From NCBI RefSeq assembly GCF_900119385.1, contig NZ_FPKO01000009.1, positions 83,404-147,403 on the forward strand: a DNA stretch of 64,000 nucleotides, read 5' to 3'. Both the position numbers and the translations under genes were made by a program. Under the pieces are notes generated by a model. That model did not search any database, was not told the origin of the DNA, and saw nothing but the letters and a program-made list of their open reading frames with translations. Of the stretch, positions 22,834 through 30,361 are shown in pieces. Origin of the DNA: Thermophilibacter mediterraneus (GTDB lineage Bacteria; Actinomycetota; Coriobacteriia; Coriobacteriales; Atopobiaceae). Positions within the stretch are counted from its first letter, which is position 1. Each line of letters starts with the position of its first letter.

Positions 22834-23850
22834 CTACTTTGCGTTGGGATTCGCGGTGCCCGCGAGCGGCTTCTCTCCGGGGCGCGCCGCCGGACCCACG
22901 AGCTCATGTGCCGTGTAGGGCTCCTCGAGGTAGGCAACCTCCTCGCCCGTGAGCTCCACGTCGAGTGCTGCCACGGCGTCGTCCACGCGCTCGGGCCTGG
23001 AGCAGCCCACGATCGGCGCGGTCACGCCGCGCGCCCAGTGCCAGGCCAGAGCCACGCTCGCCATGGGGACGCCGCGGCGCTCGGCCACCTCGGCCACGCG
23101 GGAGACGATCGGCATGTCCTGGGCCTCGGCGGCGTCGTACTTGTTGCGCATGGTGGCGTCAGTGGTGCTACGCGCGCTCGCGGAGTTCCAGGTGGGACGG
23201 CACAGGTGGCCAGAGGCCATGGGGCTGTAGGGCGTGAGCGCCACGTCGTACTGGCGGCACACCGGTATCATCTCGCGCTCGTCCTCGCGGTAGAGCAGGT
23301 TGTAGTGGTTCTGCATGCTCGTGAAGGGCGTCCAGCCGTTCTTCTCGGCCACGAGCTGCATGTTGTGGAACTGGTAGGCGTACATCGCGCTCGCGCCGAG
23401 CGCACGGACCTTGCCCGCGCGCACGAGGCCGTCGAGGGCCTCCATGGTCTCCTCCATGGGCGTGGCGTAGTCGAAGCGGTGGATGATGTAGAGGTCGAGG
23501 TAGTCGGTGCCCAGGCGGCGGAGGGTGCCGTCGATCTCGCGCTCGATCGCCTCGCGCGAGAGCCCTCCCTCGTTGAAGAAGACCTTGCTCGCGAGCACCA
23601 CCTCGTCGCGGGGCACGGCGAGCTCTCGCAGCGCCGCCCCGATGTACTCCTCGCTCGTGCCGTGCGCGTAGCAGTTGGCCGTGTCGATGAAGTTCACGCC
23701 CAGCTCGAGCGCGCGGGCGATCACGGCGCGCGTCTCGTCCGGGCCGATGGTCCACTGGTGGAAGTCGGTCGAGGGGGCTCCGAAGCTCATGCCGCCCAGG
23801 CATAGGCGCGGAATCTTGATGCCGGAGTGTCCGAGTGTCGTGTAGCGCAT
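22834..23850 (-). CDS. Aldo/keto reductase
   Basis: A 338-residue NADPH-dependent aldo/keto reductase with the TIM barrel landmarks: YTTLGHSGIKIPRLCLGGMS, GVNFIDTANCYAHGTSEEYI (catalytic Asp and Tyr), EVVLASKVFF (Lys), YLDLYIIHRFD (His) and PIVGCSRPERVDDAV for the cofactor phosphate. Most similar in layout to the YajO/Tas-like group. Its substrate in this cluster is probably the product of the flavin reductase or a lactone, but that is an inference. ATG 23850 follows the cyclophilin-like gene by nine bases. Confidence 0.92.
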   Translation of the reverse strand: MRYTTLGHSGIKIPRLCLGGMSFGAPSTDFHQWTIGPDETRAVIARALELGVNFIDTANCYAHGTSEEYIGAALRELAVPRDEVVLASKVFFNEGGLSREAIEREIDGTLRRLGTDYLDLYIIHRFDYATPMEETMEALDGLVRAGKVRALGASAMYAYQFHNMQLVAEKNGWTPFTSMQNHYNLLYREDEREMIPVCRQYDVALTPYSPMASGHLCRPTWNSASARSTTDATMRNKYDAAEAQDMPIVSRVAEVAERRGVPMASVALAWHWARGVTAPIVGCSRPERVDDAVAALDVELTGEEVAYLEEPYTAHELVGPAARPGEKPLAGTANPNAK

Positions 23851-23859
23851 GGTTGCCTC

Positions 23860-24291
23860 CTAGTCCGTGGTCGCCTGGTCGTTCTCGGTCGCGCCGCGCG
23901 GGGCGTCCCCGACGGTGCCGTCCGGATCGCCCGCGAGAGAGACGCGGGCCTCGAGCCTGCCGTCGAGGGAGCGAAGCGCGTCGAGCGGGCCCTCGACGCG
24001 ACCGATGGTGAGCTGGTCGCCGTAGCGAAGCGAGTTGCGCTCGTCGTCGAAGAAAATCGCGAGCCAGTCGCCCGACGGGTTGTAGTTGACGTCACCGTCG
24101 GTCCAGCCCCGGTGAACGAGCGCGGGATCGGCGGGAAGCGAGAAGGGCAGCGCGCCACAGCACCCCACGGTCGAGGCGCACATGCGCAGGTCGAGCGGCA
24201 GGCGCTGCGCGAGCGCGCGGGCGGCCGCCGTGTCGTTGAGCGAGGCTGGCACGGCGAGCTCTCCCAGCCGAAGCTCGATTCGCGCCCCCAT
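23860..24291 (-). CDS. Cyclophilin-like fold protein
   Basis: A 143-residue protein of the cyclophilin-like (TM1367-type) family: IELRLGELAVPASLNDTAAA, then ALPFSLPADPALVHRGWTDG, DVNYNPSGDWLAIFFDDERN and GDQLTIGRVEG. These beta barrels resemble cyclophilin A but lack its catalytic arginine; their role is unknown. The protein ends with an acidic tail. First gene of the minus-strand run that starts opposite to the LysR gene. ATG 24291 with GGAGGT nearby is chosen over a GTG two codons upstream. Confidence 0.8.
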   Translation of the reverse strand: MGARIELRLGELAVPASLNDTAAARALAQRLPLDLRMCASTVGCCGALPFSLPADPALVHRGWTDGDVNYNPSGDWLAIFFDDERNSLRYGDQLTIGRVEGPLDALRSLDGRLEARVSLAGDPDGTVGDAPRGATENDQATTD

Positions 24292-24368
24292 CGCCACCTC
24301 CCAGCCGGTCCCAATCGCCTGAATCCAGTTTGTGCCTGCGCACGGGAAAACACAATTGCTTATACTCT

Positions 24369-24380
24369 ATATCGTGATAT
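24369..24380. promoter_or_regulatory. Putative LysR operator in the divergent promoter
   Basis: ATATCGTGATAT is an AT-rich palindrome (arms ATATC/GATAT) in the 128-base gap between divergent cyclophilin-like and lysR genes. Adjacent TATACT (24361) and TATACG give likely -10 boxes on both strands. LysR regulators usually bind such T-N11-A sites. Confidence 0.55.
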
Positions 24381-24419
24381 GAGTTTCTCTTATACGTTTT
24401 GAGCCGTCCGGGAGGAGCC

Positions 24420-25304
24420 ATGGAGCTCAGGGCCCTGCGGTACTACCTCGCCGTCTGCGAGTGGGGCACCATGTCGCGCGCCGCCGAGGAGCTGCACGTC
24501 ACGCAGCCGGCGCTCTCGCGCCAGATCGCCGCGCTCGAGCGGGAGCTCGGCTGCGAGCTGCTCGAGCGCCACAGCCGCAGCGTGCGTCCCACCGAGAAGG
24601 GCCTCTACCTGCGAAGGCGCGCCCAGGAGATCGTGGGCCTGGCAGACCAGACCTCGGCGGACTTCTCGCACGGGGACGACATCGTGGCAGGCGACATCCA
24701 CATCGGCGCGGGGGAGAGCGCGAGCATGCGCCTCATCGCCCAGCGCGTGCGCGCCTTCCGGCGGCTCTACCCCGACGTGCGCTTCCACCTGCACAGCGCC
24801 GTCGCCACCGACCTCATGGAGCGCCTCGAGCACGGACTCGACGACCTCGTGGTGCTCATGTCCTACCCCAACGACGAGCGGTGCTCCCATCTGAGGCTGC
24901 CGCTCAGCGACGCATGGGGCGTCGCCATGCGCGCGGACGACCCCCTCGCGTCGCGCGAGGTGATCACGCCCGCCGACCTCGCCGAGGGGCCGCTCATCAT
25001 GCCCGAGCGCTCGTGGGCGGGCGAGCGCCTCGCGGGGCCGCTCGGCGCCTGGTTCGGAGACGACGGGGAGGCAATCGAGGTCGCGGCGACCTACAACCTC
25101 TCCTTCAACGCCACGCTGCTCGTCCAGGAGGGCGTGGGGCGCATGCTCACCCTCGAGGGGCTCACGCCCTCCGGGCCGGGCAGCGGTCTCGCCTTCCGCC
25201 TGCTCTACCCTCCCGCGGTCTCCATCATCGACGTGGTGTGGAAGCGCGGCGCGACGCCCTCGCGCGCGGTGAGCCTGTTCCTCGAGAGCCTCCGGGAGGG
25301 CTGA
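24420..25304 (+). CDS. LysR family transcriptional regulator
   Basis: A 294-residue LysR protein: N-terminal winged HTH (LRALRYYLAVCEWGTMSRAA, then EELHVTQPALSRQIAALERE) and a periplasmic-binding-like ligand domain from residue 90 (GDIHIGAGESASMRLIAQRV). It is divergent from the redox run and is the obvious regulator of it. GGAGGAG lies five bases before ATG 24420. The stop at 25304 is followed immediately by a hairpin-rich region that also carries the broken end of the lipoprotein gene. Confidence 0.92.
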   Translation: MELRALRYYLAVCEWGTMSRAAEELHVTQPALSRQIAALERELGCELLERHSRSVRPTEKGLYLRRRAQEIVGLADQTSADFSHGDDIVAGDIHIGAGESASMRLIAQRVRAFRRLYPDVRFHLHSAVATDLMERLEHGLDDLVVLMSYPNDERCSHLRLPLSDAWGVAMRADDPLASREVITPADLAEGPLIMPERSWAGERLAGPLGAWFGDDGEAIEVAATYNLSFNATLLVQEGVGRMLTLEGLTPSGPGSGLAFRLLYPPAVSIIDVVWKRGATPSRAVSLFLESLREG

Positions 25305-25977
25305 TGGCGAGGTCCTGCGCCGCGCCGGGCGACAGCCCGCGCCGCGCGCACGGAATCAGCGCTCGGAGCGTGCGCGAGGCTCGGGGCAGCCGCCCGCCCC
25401 GCCGATGGCCCGCGCCGCGCGCACGGTTCTTCTCGCCAAAGCGTGCGCGAGAGGCGGAGCAAGCAGCCCGCGCGGGCGTGCGAAAGGGACCGTGCGAAAG
25501 GGAAGTCACTTTCGCACGCGCGCCGGGCACACGGCCCACCCGCGCCGGGCGTGCAAAAGTGACTGTCCCTTTTGCACGCCCACGCGGGAGCGCCCCCGGC
25601 TCGCCGGACTCGGCGAGCGGCGCATCCGTCACGTCGAGCCCCTCGGGTGGGTAGAAGACCTTCTCGTTATCCGAGAAGTCATCGACCTCCAGCGTGAGCG
25701 GCAGCTGGGCGAGAAGCCCCTCGGCCGCCGCGCTGTTGTTGAGCTCGTAGGTGATCACCGCGTCCCCGCAGGTCACGGTCATGAGCAGCTCACCCACCGT
25801 GCCCACCTCCTCGTCACTCTCGTCCGTCACGTCCGCGGGGGCGTCCGCCGACGCCACCGCGCGACCCTGCGCCGCCGACCCCATGTCCTTCTCGCCCGCA
25901 AAGCAGCCGCCCAGAAGCGCTCCGGCCCCCAGCGCGACCGCCGCGGCGAGGAAGTCGCGGCGGCTCAGGCCCATCAT
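25225..25977 (-). pseudogene. Tat-exported lipoprotein with truncated cyclophilin-like domain
   Basis: The first 125 or so residues look real: a Tat motif SRRDFL, hydrophobic stretch and lipobox LLGGC, then a flexible linker and the first half of a cyclophilin-like domain (CGDAVITYELNNSAAAEGLL, LTLEVDDFSDNEKVFYPPEG). The second half (normally a stretch ending in an APWG..VMFY-like strand) is missing. From about 25615 to 25225 the frame runs through hairpin repeats and antisense of lysR, giving an Arg/Ala/Gly-rich tail. So the gene has lost its 3' part. It overlaps the flavin reductase stop by 4 bases (ATGA). Confidence 0.75.
25335..25579. repeat. Cluster of four hairpin repeats replacing a gene end
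   Basis: Two family-A type hairpins with GCGCACG/CGTGCG stems (about 25346-25380 and 25415-25447), then CGTGCGAAAG/CTTTCGCACG (25489-25516) and a perfect 13-bp GGGCGTGCAAAAG/CTTTTGCACGCCC (25545-25579). The 28 bases at 25420-25447 are identical, in reverse complement, to 3452-3479. Confidence 0.85.
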
Positions 25978-26528
25978 GCCCGCGCCTCCCTGGCAAAGTC
26001 CGCGCACGGCCCGATGACGTCGCCGGTGCGCAGGTAGCTGTAGGTGGGAAACTCAAAGAGGACGGGCTTGACGCGCGCGTAGTCGATCTTGCCCACCTCG
26101 GTGAGGTCGGACTCGTCCACGTAGGTGCCGTCGATCGTGCAGACGAAGGTCTCGAAGCCCGGCGTCTCGTAGGTGTCCACGACCGTGCACGCCACCGAGA
26201 CCGGCGCCTCGCTGACGAGCGGCGCGCCGTTCTCCGCCGCCTCCCACGCAAAGAGGTCCGCCTTGCTCCGCTTGGCGCCCGAGACCGCGCCGGCCACGGC
26301 GACGCGCGGCAGCATGTCCTCGCTCGCCAGGTTCACCGAGAGGCGCCCGGCCTCCTTGATGCGGCCGTTGATGAAGTGCGCCGAGGCCAGGCTCACCGTC
26401 ACGCGGTCGTGGCCGATGATGCCCACGTGCGCGACGAGCGTCCAGGTGGGCTCGTCGCCGTTCATGGCGCCGACCACGGTAACCGGCATGGGGTAGAGCG
26501 CGAGCGCGCTGCCGATGTTCTTGCGCAT
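25974..26528 (-). CDS. Flavin reductase / flavoredoxin family protein
   Basis: A 184-residue FMN-binding split-barrel protein: ALALYPMPVTVVGAMNGDEP, then WTLVAHVGIIGHDRVTVSLA and FINGRIKEAGRLSVNLASED match the flavoredoxin type. It reduces FMN or shuttles electrons; here it may power the cluster's reductases. Its start is 271 bases before an IS110 transposase gene, so its native promoter may be displaced by that element. The stop overlaps the lipoprotein start. Confidence 0.88.
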   Translation of the reverse strand: MRKNIGSALALYPMPVTVVGAMNGDEPTWTLVAHVGIIGHDRVTVSLASAHFINGRIKEAGRLSVNLASEDMLPRVAVAGAVSGAKRSKADLFAWEAAENGAPLVSEAPVSVACTVVDTYETPGFETFVCTIDGTYVDESDLTEVGKIDYARVKPVLFEFPTYSYLRTGDVIGPCADFAREARA

Positions 26529-26558
26529 GGCATCTCCTATCTTTAAGTCGTTGCATCT

Positions 26559-28018
26559 GAGAGCCGGTTACCGGATGCTTTGGTGCAATGCAGACTCTGG
26601 CGGGCAGGGACGCCGACATGGCAGTTGGGGCGCCGCGCGCGACCCCGCAGGGGAGAGTGGCGTCCCGCCCCACCCGGGCATTTCCGCGGATCAGCTGGAT
26701 GAGGGGCCATGCGCCACCTCGGATCTCTTCTAGGAGGCTGCGGTCCCGGGTGACGCGGGCAGGCGGCCCGCCGCCCTGCGGCGGAGAGGAGGGGCGGACA
26801 TGGTGTACGCCGGTGTGGACATCGCCAAGGTGGACCACGTGATAGGGGCCGTGGACGAGCGCGGCGAGGAGCAGGGCAAGCGGATGCCCTTCAAGAACAG
26901 CGCCGCCGGCTTCGAGCGGTGCGAGGCCTGGCTCGAGGGGGTGGCCGAGAGGCCCTCGGACGTCCTCGTCGGCATGGAGGCCACCGGGCACTACTGGATG
27001 GCGCTCTACGCCTTCCTGGTCTCGAGGGGCTACTCGGTCGCGGTGATCGACCCCGTGCAGGTGCGCGCCGTGCGCAGGCTGAAGGGGCTCGACAGGGTGA
27101 AGAACGACCGCGTGGACGCGGGCCTCATCGCCGAGACGCTGCGCATCGGCCAGTACGACCCGACGAGGCTCGCCACCGACGAGGTCCAGTCGCTGCGCTC
27201 GCTCACGCGATACCGGCAGTCGCTCAAGGCCGAGCTCGCCGAGGCGAAGACGCAGTGCCTGTGCCTGCTGGACTCCTACTTCCCGGAGCTCCCCGGGGCG
27301 TTCTCCGACGTGTTCGGGGCCGCCGGGCGCGCCGTGCTCTCCAGGAGCCCGCTGCCCTCCGAGCTCGCGCGCAGGCGCACGGACTCGCTGCAGCGCGACA
27401 TCTCCGAGGCCGCGCGCGGCAGCAGGCGCATGGACGGCAAGGCCGCCGAGCTCAGGGCGCTCGCGAAGGGCTCCGTCGGCATCAGGCTCGGCGAGGCGGC
27501 GGCGTCGATGCAGGTGAGGTCGCTCGTGCGCCAGATGGACTTCCTCGACGCGGAGTGCGCCAAGTTCGACGCGCTCATCAGGGAGCTGCTGGAGAGGGTG
27601 GAGCCGCTCGTGCTCACCATCCCCGGCGTCTCCTACGCCACCGGCGCCCAGATCGTCGCCGAGATAGGCGACATCTCGCGCTTCCGCAACGCCCCCGCGC
27701 TCGTGAGCTACGCCGGGCTGAACTCCGGGGTGAACCAGTCCGGGAAGTTCGACAGCGGGGGCGGGCCCATCACCAAGCACGGGTCGCCCTACCTGAGGAG
27801 GGCCCTCTGGCTCGCGGCCAGCAGGGCCCGGCAGTACGACCCGTCCCTGCGCGCCTTCTACGAGAGGAAGCGCGCGGAGGGCAAGTGCCACCGGGTGGCC
27901 GTGACCGCCGTGGCGCGCAAGCTATGCCACATCGTGTTCGCGGTGATGCGGGACGGGGTCCCGTACGACCCGGCGAGGCCGGGCAGGGACCCCTCAAAGC
28001 ATTCGGTATCCGGTTCTC
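26559..28018 (+). mobile_element. IS110-family insertion sequence with imperfect end repeats
   Basis: Bounding repeats GAGAGCCGGTTACCGGATGC (start at 26559) and, inverted, the segment ending at 28018 match at 21 of 24 positions. The element (about 1.46 kb) contains one transposase gene. IS110 elements do not make target duplications, and I see none. The right repeat lies within the 3' end of the transposase ORF, so the last dozen codons come from the flank or the true ends lie slightly outside. Confidence 0.7.
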
Positions 28019-28059
28019 AAGGTGCTGGTTCCGATGAATCTGGAAACGAGAAAAGCTAG
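26800..28059 (+). CDS. IS110 family transposase
   Basis: A 419-residue DEDD recombinase: Asp7 in YAGVDIAKVDHV, Glu in LVGMEATGHYW, and KNDRVDAGLIAE supply the RuvC-like acidic residues; the C-terminal Transposase_20 part has LTIPGVSYATGAQIVAEIGD, VSYAGLN and ITKHGSPYLRRALW with the essential serine. These enzymes cut by a bridge-RNA guided route in related elements. ATG 26800 has GAGAGGAGG seven bases upstream. A short unusual tail (SKHSVSGSQGAGSDESGNEKS region) lies beyond the right end repeat. Confidence 0.93.
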   Translation: MVYAGVDIAKVDHVIGAVDERGEEQGKRMPFKNSAAGFERCEAWLEGVAERPSDVLVGMEATGHYWMALYAFLVSRGYSVAVIDPVQVRAVRRLKGLDRVKNDRVDAGLIAETLRIGQYDPTRLATDEVQSLRSLTRYRQSLKAELAEAKTQCLCLLDSYFPELPGAFSDVFGAAGRAVLSRSPLPSELARRRTDSLQRDISEAARGSRRMDGKAAELRALAKGSVGIRLGEAAASMQVRSLVRQMDFLDAECAKFDALIRELLERVEPLVLTIPGVSYATGAQIVAEIGDISRFRNAPALVSYAGLNSGVNQSGKFDSGGGPITKHGSPYLRRALWLAASRARQYDPSLRAFYERKRAEGKCHRVAVTAVARKLCHIVFAVMRDGVPYDPARPGRDPSKHSVSGSQGAGSDESGNEKS

Positions 28060-28109
28060 CCCTCGGGTCTTGACTTCATATAGCTGGTCTCCCCTTTCTT
28101 CGGGAAATC

Positions 28110-28136
28110 GTGCAAAAGTGCCTGTCCCTTTTGCAC
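28110..28136. terminator. Hairpin (GGGACAG..CACTTTT family) after the alcohol dehydrogenase
   Basis: GTGCAAAAG and CTTTTGCAC flank TGCCTGTCC; it begins at the last base of the TAG stop of the alcohol dehydrogenase, so it may end that transcript. Nearly identical to 17632-17658. Confidence 0.65.
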
Positions 28137-29317
28137 TACAGGCTCGCGCGGAGGACCGACACGATCTCGTCGCGCGTGAGCGGGTGGTAGCCGCCCTGCA
28201 TCACGAGCGTGGAGTCGGCGATGCCCTCGACCATGTCCTCGGTGGCGCCGAGCTCGGAGATGCTCATCACGCAGCCGATCTCGCGCATCCAGGCCTCCAT
28301 GGCGTCGAGGCCGGCGGCGGCGAGCTCCTCGCTCGTGCGACCCTCCGGCGAGACGCCCCACACGGCGGTCGCAAAGCGCGCGAACTTCTCCACCCCATAG
28401 GGCATGACCAGGCGGTAGTACGGCAGCGCCACGGCGGAGAGCGTCATGCCGTGCGTTGCGTCGGTGTGGGCGCCCACGGCCTGGCCGAGCATGTGGACCT
28501 CCCAGTCGGTGGACTTTCCGCAGGCCACGAGCGTGTTCAGCGCCCAGGTCGCGCACCACATGATGTTGGAGCGCGCCTCGTAGTCGTGCGCGTCCGCCAC
28601 GGCGGCACGGCTCGCGGCCACAAGGCTGCGCATGAGGCCCTCGGAGAGATAGTCGCTCGTGTTGTCATCGGTGCCCGAGAAGTACTGCTCGGTGATGTGG
28701 TTCATGATGTCGAAGATGCCGGCGACCATCTGGTAGCGCGGGAGCGTGTAGGTGAACTCGGGGTTGAGCACGGCGAAGCGCGGGAACACGCGTGAGTCGG
28801 CGAAGACGTGGCCGACCTTCATCTTGGTCGCGTGGTTGGTGATGACCGAGCCACAGTTCATCTCGGACCCGGTGCCCACCATCGTGAGCACGCTGCCCAC
28901 GGGAATCACCTCGAGATCCGCGGCGGGCTCGTCGAAGTCGACCCAGTACCTCTGCCAGGGGTCCACGTCCTCCGGGAGGTTGGCCGAGACGGCCACGCCC
29001 TTCGCGTAGTCGATGCACGAGCCGCCGCCCACGGCGAGGATGAGATCGACGTGGTTCTCGCGCGCGATGCGAACGCCCTCGTAGAGCTTCTCGACCGTGG
29101 GGTTGGGCATGACGCCCGCATCCTCGACGACGGTCTTGCCCGCCGCCGCGAGGGCCGCCATGACCTTGTCGTAGACGCCGTTGCGCTTGATGGAGCCACC
29201 GCCGTAGACGAGCTGAACCACGGGGCCGAACGAGGCGAGCTCATCGGCGAGCGCGTCCATGGAGTCTGCGCCAAAGATGAGCTTGGTGGGGTTGTGATAG
29301 GTGAAGTTGCCGAGCAT
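28136..29317 (-). CDS. Iron-containing alcohol dehydrogenase (YqhD/BDH type)
   Basis: A 393-residue group III dehydrogenase: NPTKLIFGADSMDALADELA and LVYGGGSIKRNGVYD bind NAD(P), LAVGGGSCIDYAKGVA follows, and the Fe site is the HATKMKVGH plus later FDIMNHITEQYF and AVGAHTDATHG histidines. It reduces aldehydes to alcohols or the reverse, probably with NADPH. The divergent TetR gene at 29475 with a shared palindrome (29372-29391) makes it the likely target of that repressor. GAGAGGAG precedes ATG 29317. Confidence 0.9.
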   Translation of the reverse strand: MLGNFTYHNPTKLIFGADSMDALADELASFGPVVQLVYGGGSIKRNGVYDKVMAALAAAGKTVVEDAGVMPNPTVEKLYEGVRIARENHVDLILAVGGGSCIDYAKGVAVSANLPEDVDPWQRYWVDFDEPAADLEVIPVGSVLTMVGTGSEMNCGSVITNHATKMKVGHVFADSRVFPRFAVLNPEFTYTLPRYQMVAGIFDIMNHITEQYFSGTDDNTSDYLSEGLMRSLVAASRAAVADAHDYEARSNIMWCATWALNTLVACGKSTDWEVHMLGQAVGAHTDATHGMTLSAVALPYYRLVMPYGVEKFARFATAVWGVSPEGRTSEELAAAGLDAMEAWMREIGCVMSISELGATEDMVEGIADSTLVMQGGYHPLTRDEIVSVLRASL

Positions 29318-29371
29318 TGCCTCTCCTCTCGCCGGGTGCGGGGCGGGCGCCCCGTTCTTCTCGCCGTTTAG

Positions 29372-29391
29372 ATTACGCGACGTCACGTAAT
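29372..29391. promoter_or_regulatory. Operator between alcohol dehydrogenase and TetR genes
   Basis: ATTACG and CGTAAT flank CGACGTCA; the core GACGTCA recurs as GTGACGTTA at 29406, so two half-related sites cover the divergent promoters. A -10-like TATACT lies at 29442 for the TetR gene. Confidence 0.55.
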
Positions 29392-29474
29392 TTGTAAAGG
29401 GTTAAGTGACGTTATTTTTTCTACAAAGCGGTTCTCTGCGCTATACTTCACCTAACGAGACATACGGAGGAGCC

Positions 29475-30116
29475 ATGGCAGAGTTCATTCGCGCGCGCAG
29501 CCCCGAGCAGAAGGGGCAGCGCCTCGACCAGATCAAGGGGGCCGTCCGCAGCCAGTTCGCGGAACGCCCCTACCACGAGATCACCCTCACCACGATCGCG
29601 GACGAGCTCGGCTGGTCGCGTGCCAACCTCTACAAGTACGTGAGCACCAAGGAGGAGGTCTTCCTGCTGCTCACGCAGGACGAGATGGCGGCCTACTTCG
29701 ACGCCCTGCTCACCGCGCTCCCCGAGGGCTGCGGGTTCTCTCGCGAGACGGTCGCAGAGGTCTGGGCCGGCATCGCGGGCGCCCACCAGGAGTACTTCCG
29801 CCTCGGGGACATCCTCTCCACCATCATCGAGACCAACGTCACGGTGGAGCGACTCTCCGAGTTCAAGCAGGCCTACTACGGTCACGTCGCACGCATGGCC
29901 GAGCGCCTCCCGCCCATCCTGGGAATGCGCACGGAGCGCGTCGACGCGCTGCTCATGGCCATCTACTACCACGCCGTGGGATTCGTGAGCGGGTGCTGGA
30001 GCAACCCCCTCATCACGCAGGCGCTCGAGCTCGCCGGCATCGAGCGCCCCGCAATCGACTTCCGCGCCGAGATGCGCGACTTCATCGGCATGTGCCTCGG
30101 GCACTACTGCGCATAG
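29475..30116 (+). CDS. TetR family transcriptional regulator
   Basis: A 213-residue TetR protein: HTH at residues about 18-64 (QIKGAVRSQFAERPYHEITL, TTIADELGWSRANLYKYVST) and a helical ligand domain. It is divergent from the alcohol dehydrogenase gene, which it probably represses together with itself. GGAGGAG lies before ATG 29475. Confidence 0.9.
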   Translation: MAEFIRARSPEQKGQRLDQIKGAVRSQFAERPYHEITLTTIADELGWSRANLYKYVSTKEEVFLLLTQDEMAAYFDALLTALPEGCGFSRETVAEVWAGIAGAHQEYFRLGDILSTIIETNVTVERLSEFKQAYYGHVARMAERLPPILGMRTERVDALLMAIYYHAVGFVSGCWSNPLITQALELAGIERPAIDFRAEMRDFIGMCLGHYCA

Positions 30117-30168
30117 GCCGCGGGCGGGGGCCGGGCCGTCCCGCGCCTCGGAATCTGGGGCCGTCCCG

Positions 30169-30196
30169 TGCCTCGGAACCGTGCCGTTCCGAGGCA
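30169..30196. repeat. Perfect 11-bp hairpin after TetR
   Basis: TGCCTCGGAAC and GTTCCGAGGCA flank a 6-base loop; CCGTCCCGTGCCTCGGAA occurs in a similar form just before it (from 30138), so this is a short duplicated hairpin unit after the TetR stop. Confidence 0.7.
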
Positions 30197-30202
30197 GTCG
30201 CC

Positions 30203-30324
30203 CTGTTGTATGCAGATTTCGCGAGACGACCCGATACACTCGCCAACGCGCTCGCAAAAGCGCAGGTATGACGTATAGCCTCCGGAGCGATACCCGGCAC
30301 CGTCCCAAAAACTGCATACAACAG
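30203..30324. repeat. 13-bp inverted repeat enclosing about 96 bases
   Basis: CTGTTGTATGCAG (30203-30215) and CTGCATACAACAG (30312-30324) are perfect inverted copies. The segment inside is AT-richer than its surroundings and shows no protein frame I trust; it could be a small structured transcript or a miniature element. Confidence 0.7.
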
Positions 30325-30327
30325 AGC

Positions 30328-30358
30328 GGCGCCGCCCAATCTTTGCCCGGGCGGCGCC
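30328..30358 (-). terminator. Terminator after the Fe-S aldo/keto reductase
   Basis: GGCGCCGCCC and GGGCGGCGCC pair perfectly (10 bp). On the minus strand it lies three bases beyond the gene's stop; no long T-run follows. Confidence 0.6.
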
Positions 30359-30361
30359 CCC

